A DNA stretch of 64,000 nucleotides from the NCBI RefSeq assembly GCF_012222825.1, contig NZ_CP038017.1:1550001-1614000 (forward strand), in the 5' to 3' direction. The notes below the pieces were generated by a model. That model did not search any database, was not told the origin of the DNA, and saw nothing but the letters and a program-made list of their open reading frames with translations. This document shows positions 27,516 to 36,803 of this stretch, in pieces. The stretch is from Allofrancisella frigidaquae. GTDB taxonomy: Bacteria; Pseudomonadota; Gammaproteobacteria; Francisellales; Francisellaceae. Within the stretch, counting starts at the first letter, position 1. Every line of letters starts with the position of its first letter. Both the position numbers and the translations under genes were made by a program.

Positions 27516-27791
27516 TTAATCAAGATTTATAGATGTTCCTTTAATACTAACACCACTAGAAGAAAGCTCCACCGAACTTTCTCCACATTTTATGATCACT
27601 GTACTAGAATTTATTTCTATACTATTACTACCACATTTTAGAATAATTTTATCTTTACATTCAATAGTTGTCTCTTTAGCTGTTAATTTAGCTGACTCAT
27701 CTTTCTGACTTAGTGTCAAAATGGTTTTTTGGTTTGCATTTATAGTTATATCGTCAGAAGTTATTTCAAAAAAATTATTATTATCTGCCAT
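27516..27791 (-). CDS. vgrG: Short VgrG-like T6SS spike (needle only)
   Basis: The 91-aa protein consists almost wholly of alternating hydrophobic/polar repeats (ITINANQKTILTLS, TIECKDKIILKCG, VIIKCGESSVELS) expected of the triple beta-helix needle of VgrG/gp5. The gp27 and OB domains of canonical VgrG are absent. Francisella VgrG is also needle-like but about twice as long. It is the last gene of the pdpA-pdpB-iglE-vgrG operon, 7 bases after iglE. It should form a trimer at the tip of the Hcp-like tube, with the PdpA-like protein providing the missing hub. Confidence 0.7.
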   Translation of the reverse strand: MADNNNFFEITSDDITINANQKTILTLSQKDESAKLTAKETTIECKDKIILKCGSNSIEINSSTVIIKCGESSVELSSSGVSIKGTSINLD

Positions 27792-27798
27792 AATATTA

Positions 27799-28215
27799 TT
27801 ACTCGCTTTCTTTGCAGCTTATATACCCATTATTATCTACTGTACAACTCCATGAGTTTCCAGCAGGGTCAGGTATATAATATCTCCAGGTGTTATAATC
27901 TTTGCCTATATTCATAACAAAATATATAGCTCCAGGCTCATCCTTAGATTTAAACGATAATGTGTCAGTTAGATTCTGAGGGTGAATTAGCTTTGTTTGG
28001 TGTTCGCTATCTAGGATTTGTTTGCTAAGAGAGTCATATGTTGTCTGAGTCATCTTTTCCATAGAACTAGGTTGCTCATAAACTACTAGATAATTGTTAC
28101 CTTCGTTTGCCTGAGCAGAAGATTTTAGATTAAGATAAAATTTATCTTTTGCTGTAGTCGTTATGCAACCTGATAATAAAAGGGAGGTGGTTATACTAAA
28201 GAGGAGTTTTTTCAT
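27799..28215 (-). CDS. iglE: IglE/TssJ-like T6SS outer-membrane lipoprotein
   Basis: The 138-aa protein has a lipoprotein signal peptide with lipobox LLSGC (Cys17). A small beta-rich domain follows (FYLNLKSSAQAN, GAIYFVMNIGKD, TWRYYIPDPAG), compatible with the transthyretin-like TssJ fold. Its ATG overlaps the pdpB stop by one base, so the two are translationally coupled. TssJ/IglE anchors the PdpB (TssM) C-terminal domain at the outer membrane. The assignment rests on the lipobox, size and position beside pdpB. Confidence 0.75.
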   Translation of the reverse strand: MKKLLFSITTSLLLSGCITTTAKDKFYLNLKSSAQANEGNNYLVVYEQPSSMEKMTQTTYDSLSKQILDSEHQTKLIHPQNLTDTLSFKSKDEPGAIYFVMNIGKDYNTWRYYIPDPAGNSWSCTVDNNGYISCKESE

Positions 28216-31200
28216 TATATGCTCTCCGCGGTATTTATTTTATTAAACTCACTAAACATATTGTCAAATTGAATTTTAAATTTAGTAGCTATATTATTTT
28301 GATTCCAAGTATATGTGTTACCGTCTTTATTTGCTGCATCAAGAAGCTTTAAAAAAGACCAGTAGCTTGAATGTATTTCTATAGAGTTAATTTGATCATA
28401 GTTATCTATATACCCCACAGAGCTGGGTTGCTGCTCAAACCATTTATATTTTAGCGTTATAGGCTTTTGTTGGGTACTAATTCCTATAACTTTTTCATTA
28501 CCAGTACTTAAAATAGTCATTTTAACAAAAGTATTATTTGCCAAGTAGGCATTTGGAGCTGGCATTATATGTAATGTAATGTCTAAAGGTTTTGGCTTTC
28601 CAGATTTATCCCATAAAGAGTTTGTAAGTTTTTGGACACTATTAAGAATACTAACCATATTTTGAGTATTAGAGCCAAATAGACCTGGAATTTTAGCTAT
28701 CCATTGCTCATTTTTGTATTCAAATATTCCGTACATATCTTTTTTGACAGTTTTCCAAAATTTCCCTTTTGGACCAAAGGTTTCAGTAAGCTCTTTTGGA
28801 GAAATAGCTGTGTCAGATTTATCTATGAAAGGATAATATTTTTTTTGTTTATCAATCATTGGTAATATATCTTTTTCCCAAAGATTATACTTACACGTGG
28901 TAAGATAAGGTCTCCCAAATTGCATGATACTTTGTAATGGTGCTGTGAAAATAATAGAATTTTCTTCACTGATATTATTCTTCTTCAGCAAAGAATTTAC
29001 TTTATATAAATAAGAACCTTTTGGCTGTGTAAATAAATCAAGAGTTACCTTGTTTATAGCATCACTTTTGTCATCAGAGTCATGAATTTTATCGACTATA
29101 CTTCTTATTATTTGATTATATTGTTCCATATCATTAGGGTTAGAAATCATTTTATTAACGTTTTGGAAGTATGAATTAATTAGTTCTAATTGAGGTATTT
29201 TTTCTAGGTTTTTTTTATCAAAAGTCGTATTCTCTATTAGAGTTTTTAACATATTATTAAACTGGGAACTAGTTGATGAAATAAGCAGTAAAGAAGAAAC
29301 TATATCATTAGGATTTATACTATTTTTGTATGAAGTTATAAGTTTAATATATGATTTTTTATAATTGTCTATATATGTTTGTAAAGCATTATTATAATAG
29401 TTATTAATAGCAGAACTATTAATATCATATTTTTTTAGTAAATTAATAACCTCTTTATAGGAAGTTATCTCTGGGAATATTATTTCTTTTAGTCCCGCCT
29501 TGGTATATATAGTTGAGATATTGCCATAATAACTGCCTTTGTCAGCTATATTAATTGTAGATTGCTTAACAGTATTTTTATCTATAAGTTTAGCTCTTGA
29601 TAATACAAGATTGTTCGTTATATCGTTATAAGTTGCCTGCATAATTACTTTATGCCATATTGGCTTTGCCATTTTTGTATCATTAGGTAAATTCTTTTCT
29701 AACTTTTTGTCTATTTTTTTTAACAAGTCAATAGCTGCCTGGAGATTGTCTACTTGGGTTTCACTCATAGAAGGAATTAGCTCTTTTATATCTTTAAGCT
29801 CATCTGAAGACTTTGTAGTATCTTTGATCTTATCGTAAAGTTTTTCAAGAAATACTCTGTTATATTCTGATAGAGATTTTTTCATTGTAGGAAAAACCTT
29901 CTCCATGAATATGATTATAGCTTGTTGTTTTGCTACAGGTAAGCCTAGTTCGTCTAGAAATATATGTAAAGTTTTTAGATTAATAGTAGTATTCTCTAAC
30001 ACATATGATTTAACCATTTCGTACAGGTTGGAATTAACAAGTAAGTTTTTATAAGTCAAATCTAAATTATTAAGATCTTTATTAGTCATATTAATATTTA
30101 CTTTTGGTACTGGAGCGCTGATATACGTTGTAATAACATCTTCAGGTATATTTGTTGCTAAACTCCATAACTTCATATTTGACTTTACAAAACGTTGTAA
30201 ATCAGTATTTTGAGGTGCGTATAAGGTTAAAAAGATAAAAATTCTATTTATTGTATCATCTGAGGAGAAAGTATTTTCTAATAAGCCTAAAAGTTGATGT
30301 TGAATCTTTATACCTTCATTAATATAAATCCCATGCTTTAACATTTTATCTGGGTACAGAACACTTTTTATTAGTTTACTTTTTACCTCTGATATATAGT
30401 TTTTACTTAAATTGACCACTTGCTTAGCTTCTTTAGGTTTAATTGAAATAGCAAAAAGCTCTTGTTTATATCTACTAATAATATTTTTGTAAATGAAAAT
30501 ATTAGCTACAAACATTACACCTAGTATAATTAATGTAGCTACCATACATATCCATATTATTTTCTTGAGCATTTTTTCATTATATGGCTGAGAGCCAAAA
30601 GACCTCTGAAACAGGTTCTGGTTAATGCTAGCTGTAGTATTGTTAAGATATAAAGAAATACTCTGAATAGCTTTTGGCGTATCTATATAATCTAATTTTT
30701 CTAAAAAATATTTAAAACAATTATAGATATCGTTGATGAAATAACTAAAACGCAAAAATCCCTGAGGATGTTTTTTAAGTAACATATTATTTGCTAGGGC
30801 GTTTAATTTCTTAAGATAATGTTCAAATTCTTCTTTTATGTTTTGTGGGCTTAAAGTAGATGATAATAGAGGGATATCATGTTTTGCAACATAATCAATA
30901 AAAGTACTATAGTTAGGGTGCTTTTCAATATCAGCAACAGACAAAATAAAATTAGGAAGCTTTTTGTAAGTTTTTGCTAGTTGTATTATTACTGATCTTA
31001 GATTCTTTATTTCTTCTAAAATAAGTGTTTCGTTCTTAATATTTATATGCTCAAATGAGTAAACAATAGTTGGGATTTTCCCACACATCGAACTAACCTT
31101 ATGACAAAATGTTCCTAATTCTTTGTATATATGATCTTCATTAAATCTATGTAATTCAAGGATATAAGATTGGTCTGATAGATAATGATTGTAGCTAGTG

Positions 31201-31508
31201 CTTTCAACCTTATACAGCTCTACCCCTAGAGTTTTATTTGTCTCATTTTCGACAACTTTTGAGTTAGATGGATTTATATGGATAAAAAAATTAGCATTAG
31301 TTTTAAAAGATTTTTTCGTTTTTCTGTCTGCTTGTGATAATAACTGTCTAAAAGACTTGTTTAGCCTTAGAGAATTTCCTAACCTAAATTTTGGAAGAAA
31401 CTTTCGTAAATACTTTCTTAAATTTTTAATATTAAAAACTAGTAATATAATAACAGCAACAATAAAAATTAATACAAAAGCTAATAATATTAAGATATAT
31501 AAGTTCAT
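28215..31508 (-). CDS. pdpB: PdpB, IcmF/TssM-type T6SS membrane-complex protein
   Basis: The 1097-aa protein matches the length of Francisella PdpB (about 1090 aa). An N-terminal membrane segment (residues 3-27) and a second one near residues 315-340 flank a cytosolic domain; the remaining about 750 residues form the large helical periplasmic part with a beta-rich C-terminus near residues 980-1060, which would meet the TssJ lipoprotein. I see no clear Walker A motif in the cytosolic domain. With DotU and IglE it forms the trans-envelope channel. It follows the PdpA-like gene by 19 bases. Confidence 0.85.
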   Translation of the reverse strand: MNLYILILLAFVLIFIVAVIILLVFNIKNLRKYLRKFLPKFRLGNSLRLNKSFRQLLSQADRKTKKSFKTNANFFIHINPSNSKVVENETNKTLGVELYKVESTSYNHYLSDQSYILELHRFNEDHIYKELGTFCHKVSSMCGKIPTIVYSFEHINIKNETLILEEIKNLRSVIIQLAKTYKKLPNFILSVADIEKHPNYSTFIDYVAKHDIPLLSSTLSPQNIKEEFEHYLKKLNALANNMLLKKHPQGFLRFSYFINDIYNCFKYFLEKLDYIDTPKAIQSISLYLNNTTASINQNLFQRSFGSQPYNEKMLKKIIWICMVATLIILGVMFVANIFIYKNIISRYKQELFAISIKPKEAKQVVNLSKNYISEVKSKLIKSVLYPDKMLKHGIYINEGIKIQHQLLGLLENTFSSDDTINRIFIFLTLYAPQNTDLQRFVKSNMKLWSLATNIPEDVITTYISAPVPKVNINMTNKDLNNLDLTYKNLLVNSNLYEMVKSYVLENTTINLKTLHIFLDELGLPVAKQQAIIIFMEKVFPTMKKSLSEYNRVFLEKLYDKIKDTTKSSDELKDIKELIPSMSETQVDNLQAAIDLLKKIDKKLEKNLPNDTKMAKPIWHKVIMQATYNDITNNLVLSRAKLIDKNTVKQSTINIADKGSYYGNISTIYTKAGLKEIIFPEITSYKEVINLLKKYDINSSAINNYYNNALQTYIDNYKKSYIKLITSYKNSINPNDIVSSLLLISSTSSQFNNMLKTLIENTTFDKKNLEKIPQLELINSYFQNVNKMISNPNDMEQYNQIIRSIVDKIHDSDDKSDAINKVTLDLFTQPKGSYLYKVNSLLKKNNISEENSIIFTAPLQSIMQFGRPYLTTCKYNLWEKDILPMIDKQKKYYPFIDKSDTAISPKELTETFGPKGKFWKTVKKDMYGIFEYKNEQWIAKIPGLFGSNTQNMVSILNSVQKLTNSLWDKSGKPKPLDITLHIMPAPNAYLANNTFVKMTILSTGNEKVIGISTQQKPITLKYKWFEQQPSSVGYIDNYDQINSIEIHSSYWSFLKLLDAANKDGNTYTWNQNNIATKFKIQFDNMFSEFNKINTAESI

Positions 31509-31527
31509 ATGTATTTACTCCAAAATC

Positions 31528-33735
31528 TTATTTTTTGCAATCTACACTTATTTTGAACGACTTATTATTCATCTCTAGGTTTGATGGAGTACCGTTATCT
31601 GTAGGGCAGTGACTTATTTTAAATGAGCTTGTTTTATCTCCAGGTACATAAGTATTTTGAACCATCGTGAGTTGTTCTTTACGATTCTCAAATATTATTC
31701 CTTGGTTTTGTTCTTTATCACCTGCTGTAAACATATCTTCTGGAGCAATATAGTTCTTTATTTTCGTCACGTTTGCATGTTCGTGAAATAGCTTAATCTC
31801 TACTTCCGTTCCAGATTTTAAGTAAAGCAATACGTTTGAATATGAGAATAAGATCATATCAGCAGGTACAAAGCGCTTATTTTCCGGTGTTAATTTTGTC
31901 CATAGTTGAGGAGCTACCTTTACTTGATATCTAGGTCTACTAGCTGCGTTAGGATCCAGGGTAGCTATCTTATCAGAACAACTATAGCTTTCATTTGCAG
32001 CCATACTTTTACTTGAATCAGCTGTGTAATTAAAAAGTTCACTGGTATAGGTTGCTTTTTCATCGTCTGATTTTGTAGCAAAAATATGTCCACTAATTTT
32101 TAGTGCTTTAGAAGCTGGGTAACTTTTATTTTTAGGCCATAACTCCTTATTATATAAGTATAGTTTTGAATGACAGTTAAACATTAAAGGAAGTTTATTG
32201 TTTTTTAAAAGCTTATCTTCAAATTCAAAACTAATTTTGTCTTCTAATATTTTGCCTTCCTGCCTATCTTCATAGGCAAGAGGATGCCTTTTATTATTTT
32301 TTGCATAAAGTGGTGTCTTTTCAAAATTCAAATCAATCTTATGTAAAACCATATTTTTATCAGTTTTACCTAAAATAAGGGACCATTCCTCTGAGGTTAA
32401 GCTAATAGTGTTTTGTAATGGAAAGATTGAGTATGAACATGGAAGCGAGCTAGAATTTATTTCTAAACCAGTATTTTTTGCTGCAAATTTATTTTTTAGT
32501 CTAGCTTGGCAATTATCTACTTTTAGTTTAAATAAGTTGTTAACATCATGCTGTGTTGTATAATCTTGCTTAAATGAATCTATTTTCTTAGGTATATCGT
32601 CTAACTCTGTGACTTTTAATTGTTGCTTAGCAGCAGAGTTTGGATTTACATTTATTAGAGTCTTTTCTGGTAAGTAAGGCTTATTGTATATATACCTAAT
32701 ACTTTGTATACGCTGTTTATCTTCTTTTAGAATACTTTTAACAGGTTTAGCTTTTGACAATATACTCGAGTAATCAGAAGTTATTGTATATGTGGCACTA
32801 ATATAATCGTATAATAACAATAAATTGTATTGTTTTAAAATATAACTAACGTATCCAAGAAACCCGTCCTCACAACTACCATCTTCACAATTCATGCAGA
32901 TAAAAGGTAACTTTTGCTTGAGAGTTGTTTCACTACTTTTATCAAAAATTAATTTAACTAATTTTTCAAAAGGCCTGTTTTGCTCTATAAAAATATCGTT
33001 ATATGATTGACCACTATATATGCAAACAGGGTTTAACTGCTTCCAAAAGAAACTCATTGCGTCACAAAAACTTATTTTGTATAAAGCATCACATTTAACT
33101 AAAGGAGAATTTATTTTTCCACTTACTAAGCCAAATTCTGGAGATCTTATTAGCGTTTCTTTCGTTTCATGGTTACCTGAATAGGCGGTAAACTTTATTT
33201 CTTGATTGCCTAAATCACCATTTTTTTCAATAAATTCTTTTTGATCACTCTCTAAGAAAAACTCTTGTTTAATCAAGATTTCTAGTTGAAAAGGAAGTCC
33301 ATTTGCAAGTATATCCATAAGCTTATTATCATACTCAGTTTGGTATGGATATACAAAATCTATATGGCCACAAAATCCTTTAGTTTCTAAAGAAAGTTTA
33401 AGGTCTTGAATATAGAATGAGTTAACTTCTATACTCTTATCTGCCTGTAAAGAAAGCTTTTCATCAAGAGGTATTATTTTTAATTTTATTGATTGCCAAG
33501 CTAACGATAAATATGTATTTGGAAGCAATTTTTCTATAAGAGATTTATGCCATTTTTTATTTAGATCAATATTATTCAGAAGCTTCTCATCTATAGGTAA
33601 CATCTTCTCTAGGATGCCATCTCGTTTAAATAGATCATTAAATTTTTCTGTGTATACTAAGTCTATAAGTTTATCTTGAGAAACTTCTTTAATTAAATTT
33701 AGCAGTATCAAATCATTTATGTTTTCTTCATCCAT
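31528..33735 (-). CDS. pdpA: PdpA-like T6SS spike-hub protein
   Basis: The 735-aa protein is the first gene of the leftward operon, the position of pdpA in the Francisella pathogenicity island. PdpA of F. tularensis is somewhat longer (about 820 aa). Residues about 100-350 are beta-rich, with segments such as FCGHIDFVYPYQTEYDNKLM, SPEFGLVSGKIN and PFEKLVKLIFD, compatible with a gp27/VgrG-hub-like fold. Four closely spaced cysteines occur in CMNCEDGSCEDG. In Francisella, PdpA complexes with the short VgrG to make the central spike, which explains why VgrG here lacks a hub. I assign it by position and layout. Confidence 0.6.
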   Translation of the reverse strand: MDEENINDLILLNLIKEVSQDKLIDLVYTEKFNDLFKRDGILEKMLPIDEKLLNNIDLNKKWHKSLIEKLLPNTYLSLAWQSIKLKIIPLDEKLSLQADKSIEVNSFYIQDLKLSLETKGFCGHIDFVYPYQTEYDNKLMDILANGLPFQLEILIKQEFFLESDQKEFIEKNGDLGNQEIKFTAYSGNHETKETLIRSPEFGLVSGKINSPLVKCDALYKISFCDAMSFFWKQLNPVCIYSGQSYNDIFIEQNRPFEKLVKLIFDKSSETTLKQKLPFICMNCEDGSCEDGFLGYVSYILKQYNLLLLYDYISATYTITSDYSSILSKAKPVKSILKEDKQRIQSIRYIYNKPYLPEKTLINVNPNSAAKQQLKVTELDDIPKKIDSFKQDYTTQHDVNNLFKLKVDNCQARLKNKFAAKNTGLEINSSSLPCSYSIFPLQNTISLTSEEWSLILGKTDKNMVLHKIDLNFEKTPLYAKNNKRHPLAYEDRQEGKILEDKISFEFEDKLLKNNKLPLMFNCHSKLYLYNKELWPKNKSYPASKALKISGHIFATKSDDEKATYTSELFNYTADSSKSMAANESYSCSDKIATLDPNAASRPRYQVKVAPQLWTKLTPENKRFVPADMILFSYSNVLLYLKSGTEVEIKLFHEHANVTKIKNYIAPEDMFTAGDKEQNQGIIFENRKEQLTMVQNTYVPGDKTSSFKISHCPTDNGTPSNLEMNNKSFKISVDCKK

Positions 33736-34043
33736 GTTCTTACGCTTAGTTTTTTATCCCTCCTGGTTCTTATAAATTATACATATGAAAAGTAAAGTTT
33801 CGTGAGATTCTACACCAAAAATTTATGAAGATTAAAAACAATCTAAAATTTACCATCTTTTTATCCTAAAAAATTAATGCATAGAAGGAGTTTTTTTGTT
33901 TAATATTAGTTTTTTGTTTAAAACAAAGTGCTGTAAAAAAAGTTATAAAAAAAATTTTACTTGTTAGAATCAATTTTGAGATAAAAGCAAAAACCCTATT
34001 TTTGTAAGATAGAGTTAAAGACAAAGAAATAGGAGAGATGCAA
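33736..34043. promoter_or_regulatory. Divergent intergenic region between the two T6SS operons
   Basis: About 300 AT-rich bases separate the start codons of the PdpA-like gene (leftward) and iglA (rightward), so both operon promoters must lie here. AGGAGGG lies about 28 bases upstream of the pdpA start and AGGAG 8 bases upstream of the iglA start. A TAAGAT box at 34005-34010 could be a -10 for iglA, but no -35 sits at the proper distance. An imperfect palindrome TTTGTTT/AAAACAAA lies near 33915-33930. No consensus regulator site is recognisable. Confidence 0.5.
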
Positions 34044-34583
34044 ATGGCTGTAAATGATGAAATTCCTAAGTCACGACTAATGCTTCGCTATAAAACAGAG
34101 GTCGACGGGGAACTAAAAGACAAAGAGTTGCCATTTAGACTTTTGGTAGTGGGGGATCTTTCCCAAGGTTTATCAAAAGATAGAAAGCAAGACTTTGAAG
34201 AAAGAAAAATCCGTCACATGGACGGAACAATAGACTCTATGATGAAGGATATGGATATGGAGCTTAACATTTCAGTTCCAAATCGTATAACTCCAACTAA
34301 ATCTTCAAATTTAGATGTCAAGTTAAAAATTGATTCCATGAAATCTTTTCAACCAGGAGTAATAGCTGAAAGCGTTCCTCAGCTTAAGTCTTTAATTCGA
34401 CTAAGAGAAATGGTTCAAGAATTTGAGTCAACGGTTGATAACAATAAAGGTTTTCGCAATTTGGTAAAAGAAATCTTAAGAGATGAATCCACTTTGGAAA
34501 AAATAAAACAAGAGCTCCCTGCGTTAGAGACTTTCAAAATGGTTACTGAAGAAGTTTTTTTAGTCGAAAAGGAGGAGAAGTAA
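34044..34583 (+). CDS. iglA: IglA, T6SS contractile sheath small subunit (TssB/VipA)
   Basis: I choose the ATG at 34044 because AGGAG lies 8 bases upstream; the ATG at 34038 is only two bases from it. The 179-aa protein matches IglA closely: IPKSRLMLRYKTEVDG, ELPFRLLVVGDLSQG and the conserved helix near residues 100-125 that binds IglB. IglA and IglB build the contractile sheath around the inner tube. The last bases of iglA (AAGGAGGAGAAG) also form the iglB ribosome-binding site, so the pair is coupled. Confidence 0.95.
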   Translation: MAVNDEIPKSRLMLRYKTEVDGELKDKELPFRLLVVGDLSQGLSKDRKQDFEERKIRHMDGTIDSMMKDMDMELNISVPNRITPTKSSNLDVKLKIDSMKSFQPGVIAESVPQLKSLIRLREMVQEFESTVDNNKGFRNLVKEILRDESTLEKIKQELPALETFKMVTEEVFLVEKEEK

Positions 34584-36109
34584 TGTCTGAAGTTACACCA
34601 ATAGAAGTAAAGGATGAGATTAACTTATCAAAGCTATTCTCTAGCTTGAATTTAAAAACAACAGAAAACATCTTGCGAAAAGTTGAATATGAATACGTTA
34701 CAGACGCAAATAACCAGATAGATATAACATCTGATGATGTTTTAAGACTAGCTGCTGGATTATCGGCTATTTTTGCAAATGCAAAAAATGAAGATATGAA
34801 CCTTTATAATAAACATTTAACACGTAACGTTATAAACCGCATTGACAGTATAATCGAAGAGCAAGTAAATGATATTATTCACAATGAAAAGTTTAAAGCT
34901 TTAGAGAAACAATGGTTATCTATTAATGAAATTTACCTAGATAAACCAAATGATGCTCCTATTAAACTTTCAGTTCTAGATGTTTCAAAAGAAGAGTTAT
35001 TAGATGATTTTGAGACCAATGCTGTTGATATTTCATCCAGCGATATGTTTAAAAAACTATACGTAAGCGAATATGACCAGTATGGTGGGGAGCCTTACGG
35101 CACAATGATTGGCTTGTATGAATTTCAAAATACACAAGATGATATAAACTGGCTGTCTTTGATGGGTAAAATAGCTACAGCTTCACACGCTCCCTTTATT
35201 GCAGCAGTTAGTCCTAAGTTTTTCGGGTGTGAAACAGCTGAAGATTTAGCAGATATCAAAAATCTAGGTGCTCTTATGGAACATCCAAAATACGGTAAGT
35301 GGAATAATTTTCGTAAAACAGAACAAGCTGCATACATCGGTTTAACAGTACCACAATTTTTGTTAAGAGCTCCGTATGATCCAGATAATAATCCGACCAT
35401 TGGCAAGTATATTAAGAACTTTAAAGAAAAAATAACTAGTCCTCTTTCAAATGAAGAGTATACATGGGGTAATTCATCAGTACTATTTGCTAAAAACTTA
35501 ATGAGAGCATTTAAAATTACTGGTTGGTGTCAAAGTATTAGAGGTCCTCGTGCTGGAGGTACTGTAGAAGGACTTCCTGCTCATACCTTTAACATAAGAG
35601 GTTATGAAGAGCTAAAAGTCCCTACAGAATTTGTTATACCAGATTACAGGGAGTTAGAATTTGCTAATGCAGGATTTATGCCTTTTGTATATAAAAAAGG
35701 GACTTCTGAAGGCTGCTTCTTTAGTGTTAATTCATTAAAGATGGTTCAAGAATATAAAGATCCAAAAGACTCTGAGAACTCGCAGTTAATAGCGAATATT
35801 TCTTACACATATTCAGTTACTCGATTAGCTCATTATATAAAGATGATAATGCGTGATCGTATTGGATCATCCGCTACAAAAGAGACTATTACAAACACTC
35901 TTTCTAGTTGGATTAATAGCTATGTTACCACGGTTCCAAACCCTACTGATCTGACAAAAAGTTATTTTCCTTTCAAAGCTGCAGAAATATCTGTGGAGCC
36001 AATAGAAGGAAAAATCGGTTGGTACAGATCAAATATTACCATACTTCCACATGTTCAATTTGAAGGTATGGATGTTGAGTTAAGTATTGATGCAAGACTT
36101 AACTCATAA
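34583..36109 (+). CDS. iglB: IglB, T6SS contractile sheath large subunit (TssC/VipB)
   Basis: The 508-aa protein has typical TssC features: WLSINEIY near residue 115, the GEPYGTMIGLYEF segment (about 172-184), SHAPFIAAVSPKFFG, FLLRAPYDPDNNP, GWCQSIRGPRAGG and the late FVYKKGTSEGCFFS. The C-terminus (DVELSIDARLNS) provides the strands of the sheath handshake. Length matches Francisella IglB (506 aa). Its ATG immediately follows iglA. Confidence 0.95.
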   Translation: MSEVTPIEVKDEINLSKLFSSLNLKTTENILRKVEYEYVTDANNQIDITSDDVLRLAAGLSAIFANAKNEDMNLYNKHLTRNVINRIDSIIEEQVNDIIHNEKFKALEKQWLSINEIYLDKPNDAPIKLSVLDVSKEELLDDFETNAVDISSSDMFKKLYVSEYDQYGGEPYGTMIGLYEFQNTQDDINWLSLMGKIATASHAPFIAAVSPKFFGCETAEDLADIKNLGALMEHPKYGKWNNFRKTEQAAYIGLTVPQFLLRAPYDPDNNPTIGKYIKNFKEKITSPLSNEEYTWGNSSVLFAKNLMRAFKITGWCQSIRGPRAGGTVEGLPAHTFNIRGYEELKVPTEFVIPDYRELEFANAGFMPFVYKKGTSEGCFFSVNSLKMVQEYKDPKDSENSQLIANISYTYSVTRLAHYIKMIMRDRIGSSATKETITNTLSSWINSYVTTVPNPTDLTKSYFPFKAAEISVEPIEGKIGWYRSNITILPHVQFEGMDVELSIDARLNS

Positions 36110-36143
36110 GTAGTTGGCATTTAAATAAATAAGGAGAGTAGAG

Positions 36144-36788
36144 ATGTCAGATTTTATAGCTATCGATGGTCAAAAAATGGTTTTAACTCCAAACTCGCAC
36201 CCTAGTGCAAATTTAACTAGTCCGTCACCAACCCATGACGCTGTCTTTTTGGAGCTTAAATTTAGTGCAGAAGCAGGACCAGCAGACCTAAAAACAAAAA
36301 TACCTTATTATGATGTTGGTACAACGTCTCCAGGAAGTGCTGCTGTAAATTTTAAGTTAGAGCATGGCGATTTTGATGCTGTCAACCAAACTATAGTCTT
36401 ACACTTACGAACAACAAAAACTATAGTTTCTGAATTAAACAAGGCTATTACAAAACTATTGTCTTCTGGAGCAAAAGCACAGCTAAGTGTAGAGATAGCA
36501 TCTGCTAATGATAAGCAAACTGTAGATCAAGCTAACAAAGGTACTATTGTTAAATATTTTGATCCACAGGGAGCAAAATTTACACTGTGTGAAGAAAAGA
36601 CCCGCCAGTTTCAGCATCTGCTAGCTCATGAGTGTGGTGATTTATATAGCCGTTCAGCTACAAATAATGAAACTGAGTTAACAGGAACTATTATCATTTC
36701 CGGTAAATGGGAAAAAGGTACACCCATTTCTACATGGACTAGTGATAGTAGTCAAAAAATAGTTGTAGGCGTAGATAGTGGTAAATAA
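36144..36788 (+). CDS. Putative Hcp-like inner-tube protein (iglC position)
   Basis: The 214-aa protein follows iglB after AAGGAGAG. It is beta-rich with segments such as HDAVFLELKFS, QTIVLHLRTTK, SVEIASAND and TGTIIISGKWEKG, and one helix, as in Hcp. Francisella IglC (about 210 aa) is the Hcp-type tube protein and lies next to iglB. By eye I do not see clear sequence identity to IglC, so this is either a highly diverged IglC or another Hcp-like tube protein. The call rests on position, size and predicted strand content. Confidence 0.55.
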   Translation: MSDFIAIDGQKMVLTPNSHPSANLTSPSPTHDAVFLELKFSAEAGPADLKTKIPYYDVGTTSPGSAAVNFKLEHGDFDAVNQTIVLHLRTTKTIVSELNKAITKLLSSGAKAQLSVEIASANDKQTVDQANKGTIVKYFDPQGAKFTLCEEKTRQFQHLLAHECGDLYSRSATNNETELTGTIIISGKWEKGTPISTWTSDSSQKIVVGVDSGK

Positions 36789-36803
36789 TAAGTAGATATA
36801 AAC

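Noticed and set aside
31198-31578. 126-codon plus-strand frame across the pdpB start
   Set aside because: Antisense to the membrane segment of pdpB, with no ribosome site.
35125-35406. 93-codon minus-strand frame inside iglB
   Set aside because: iglB is certain here; the reverse frame has no ribosome site and no motif.
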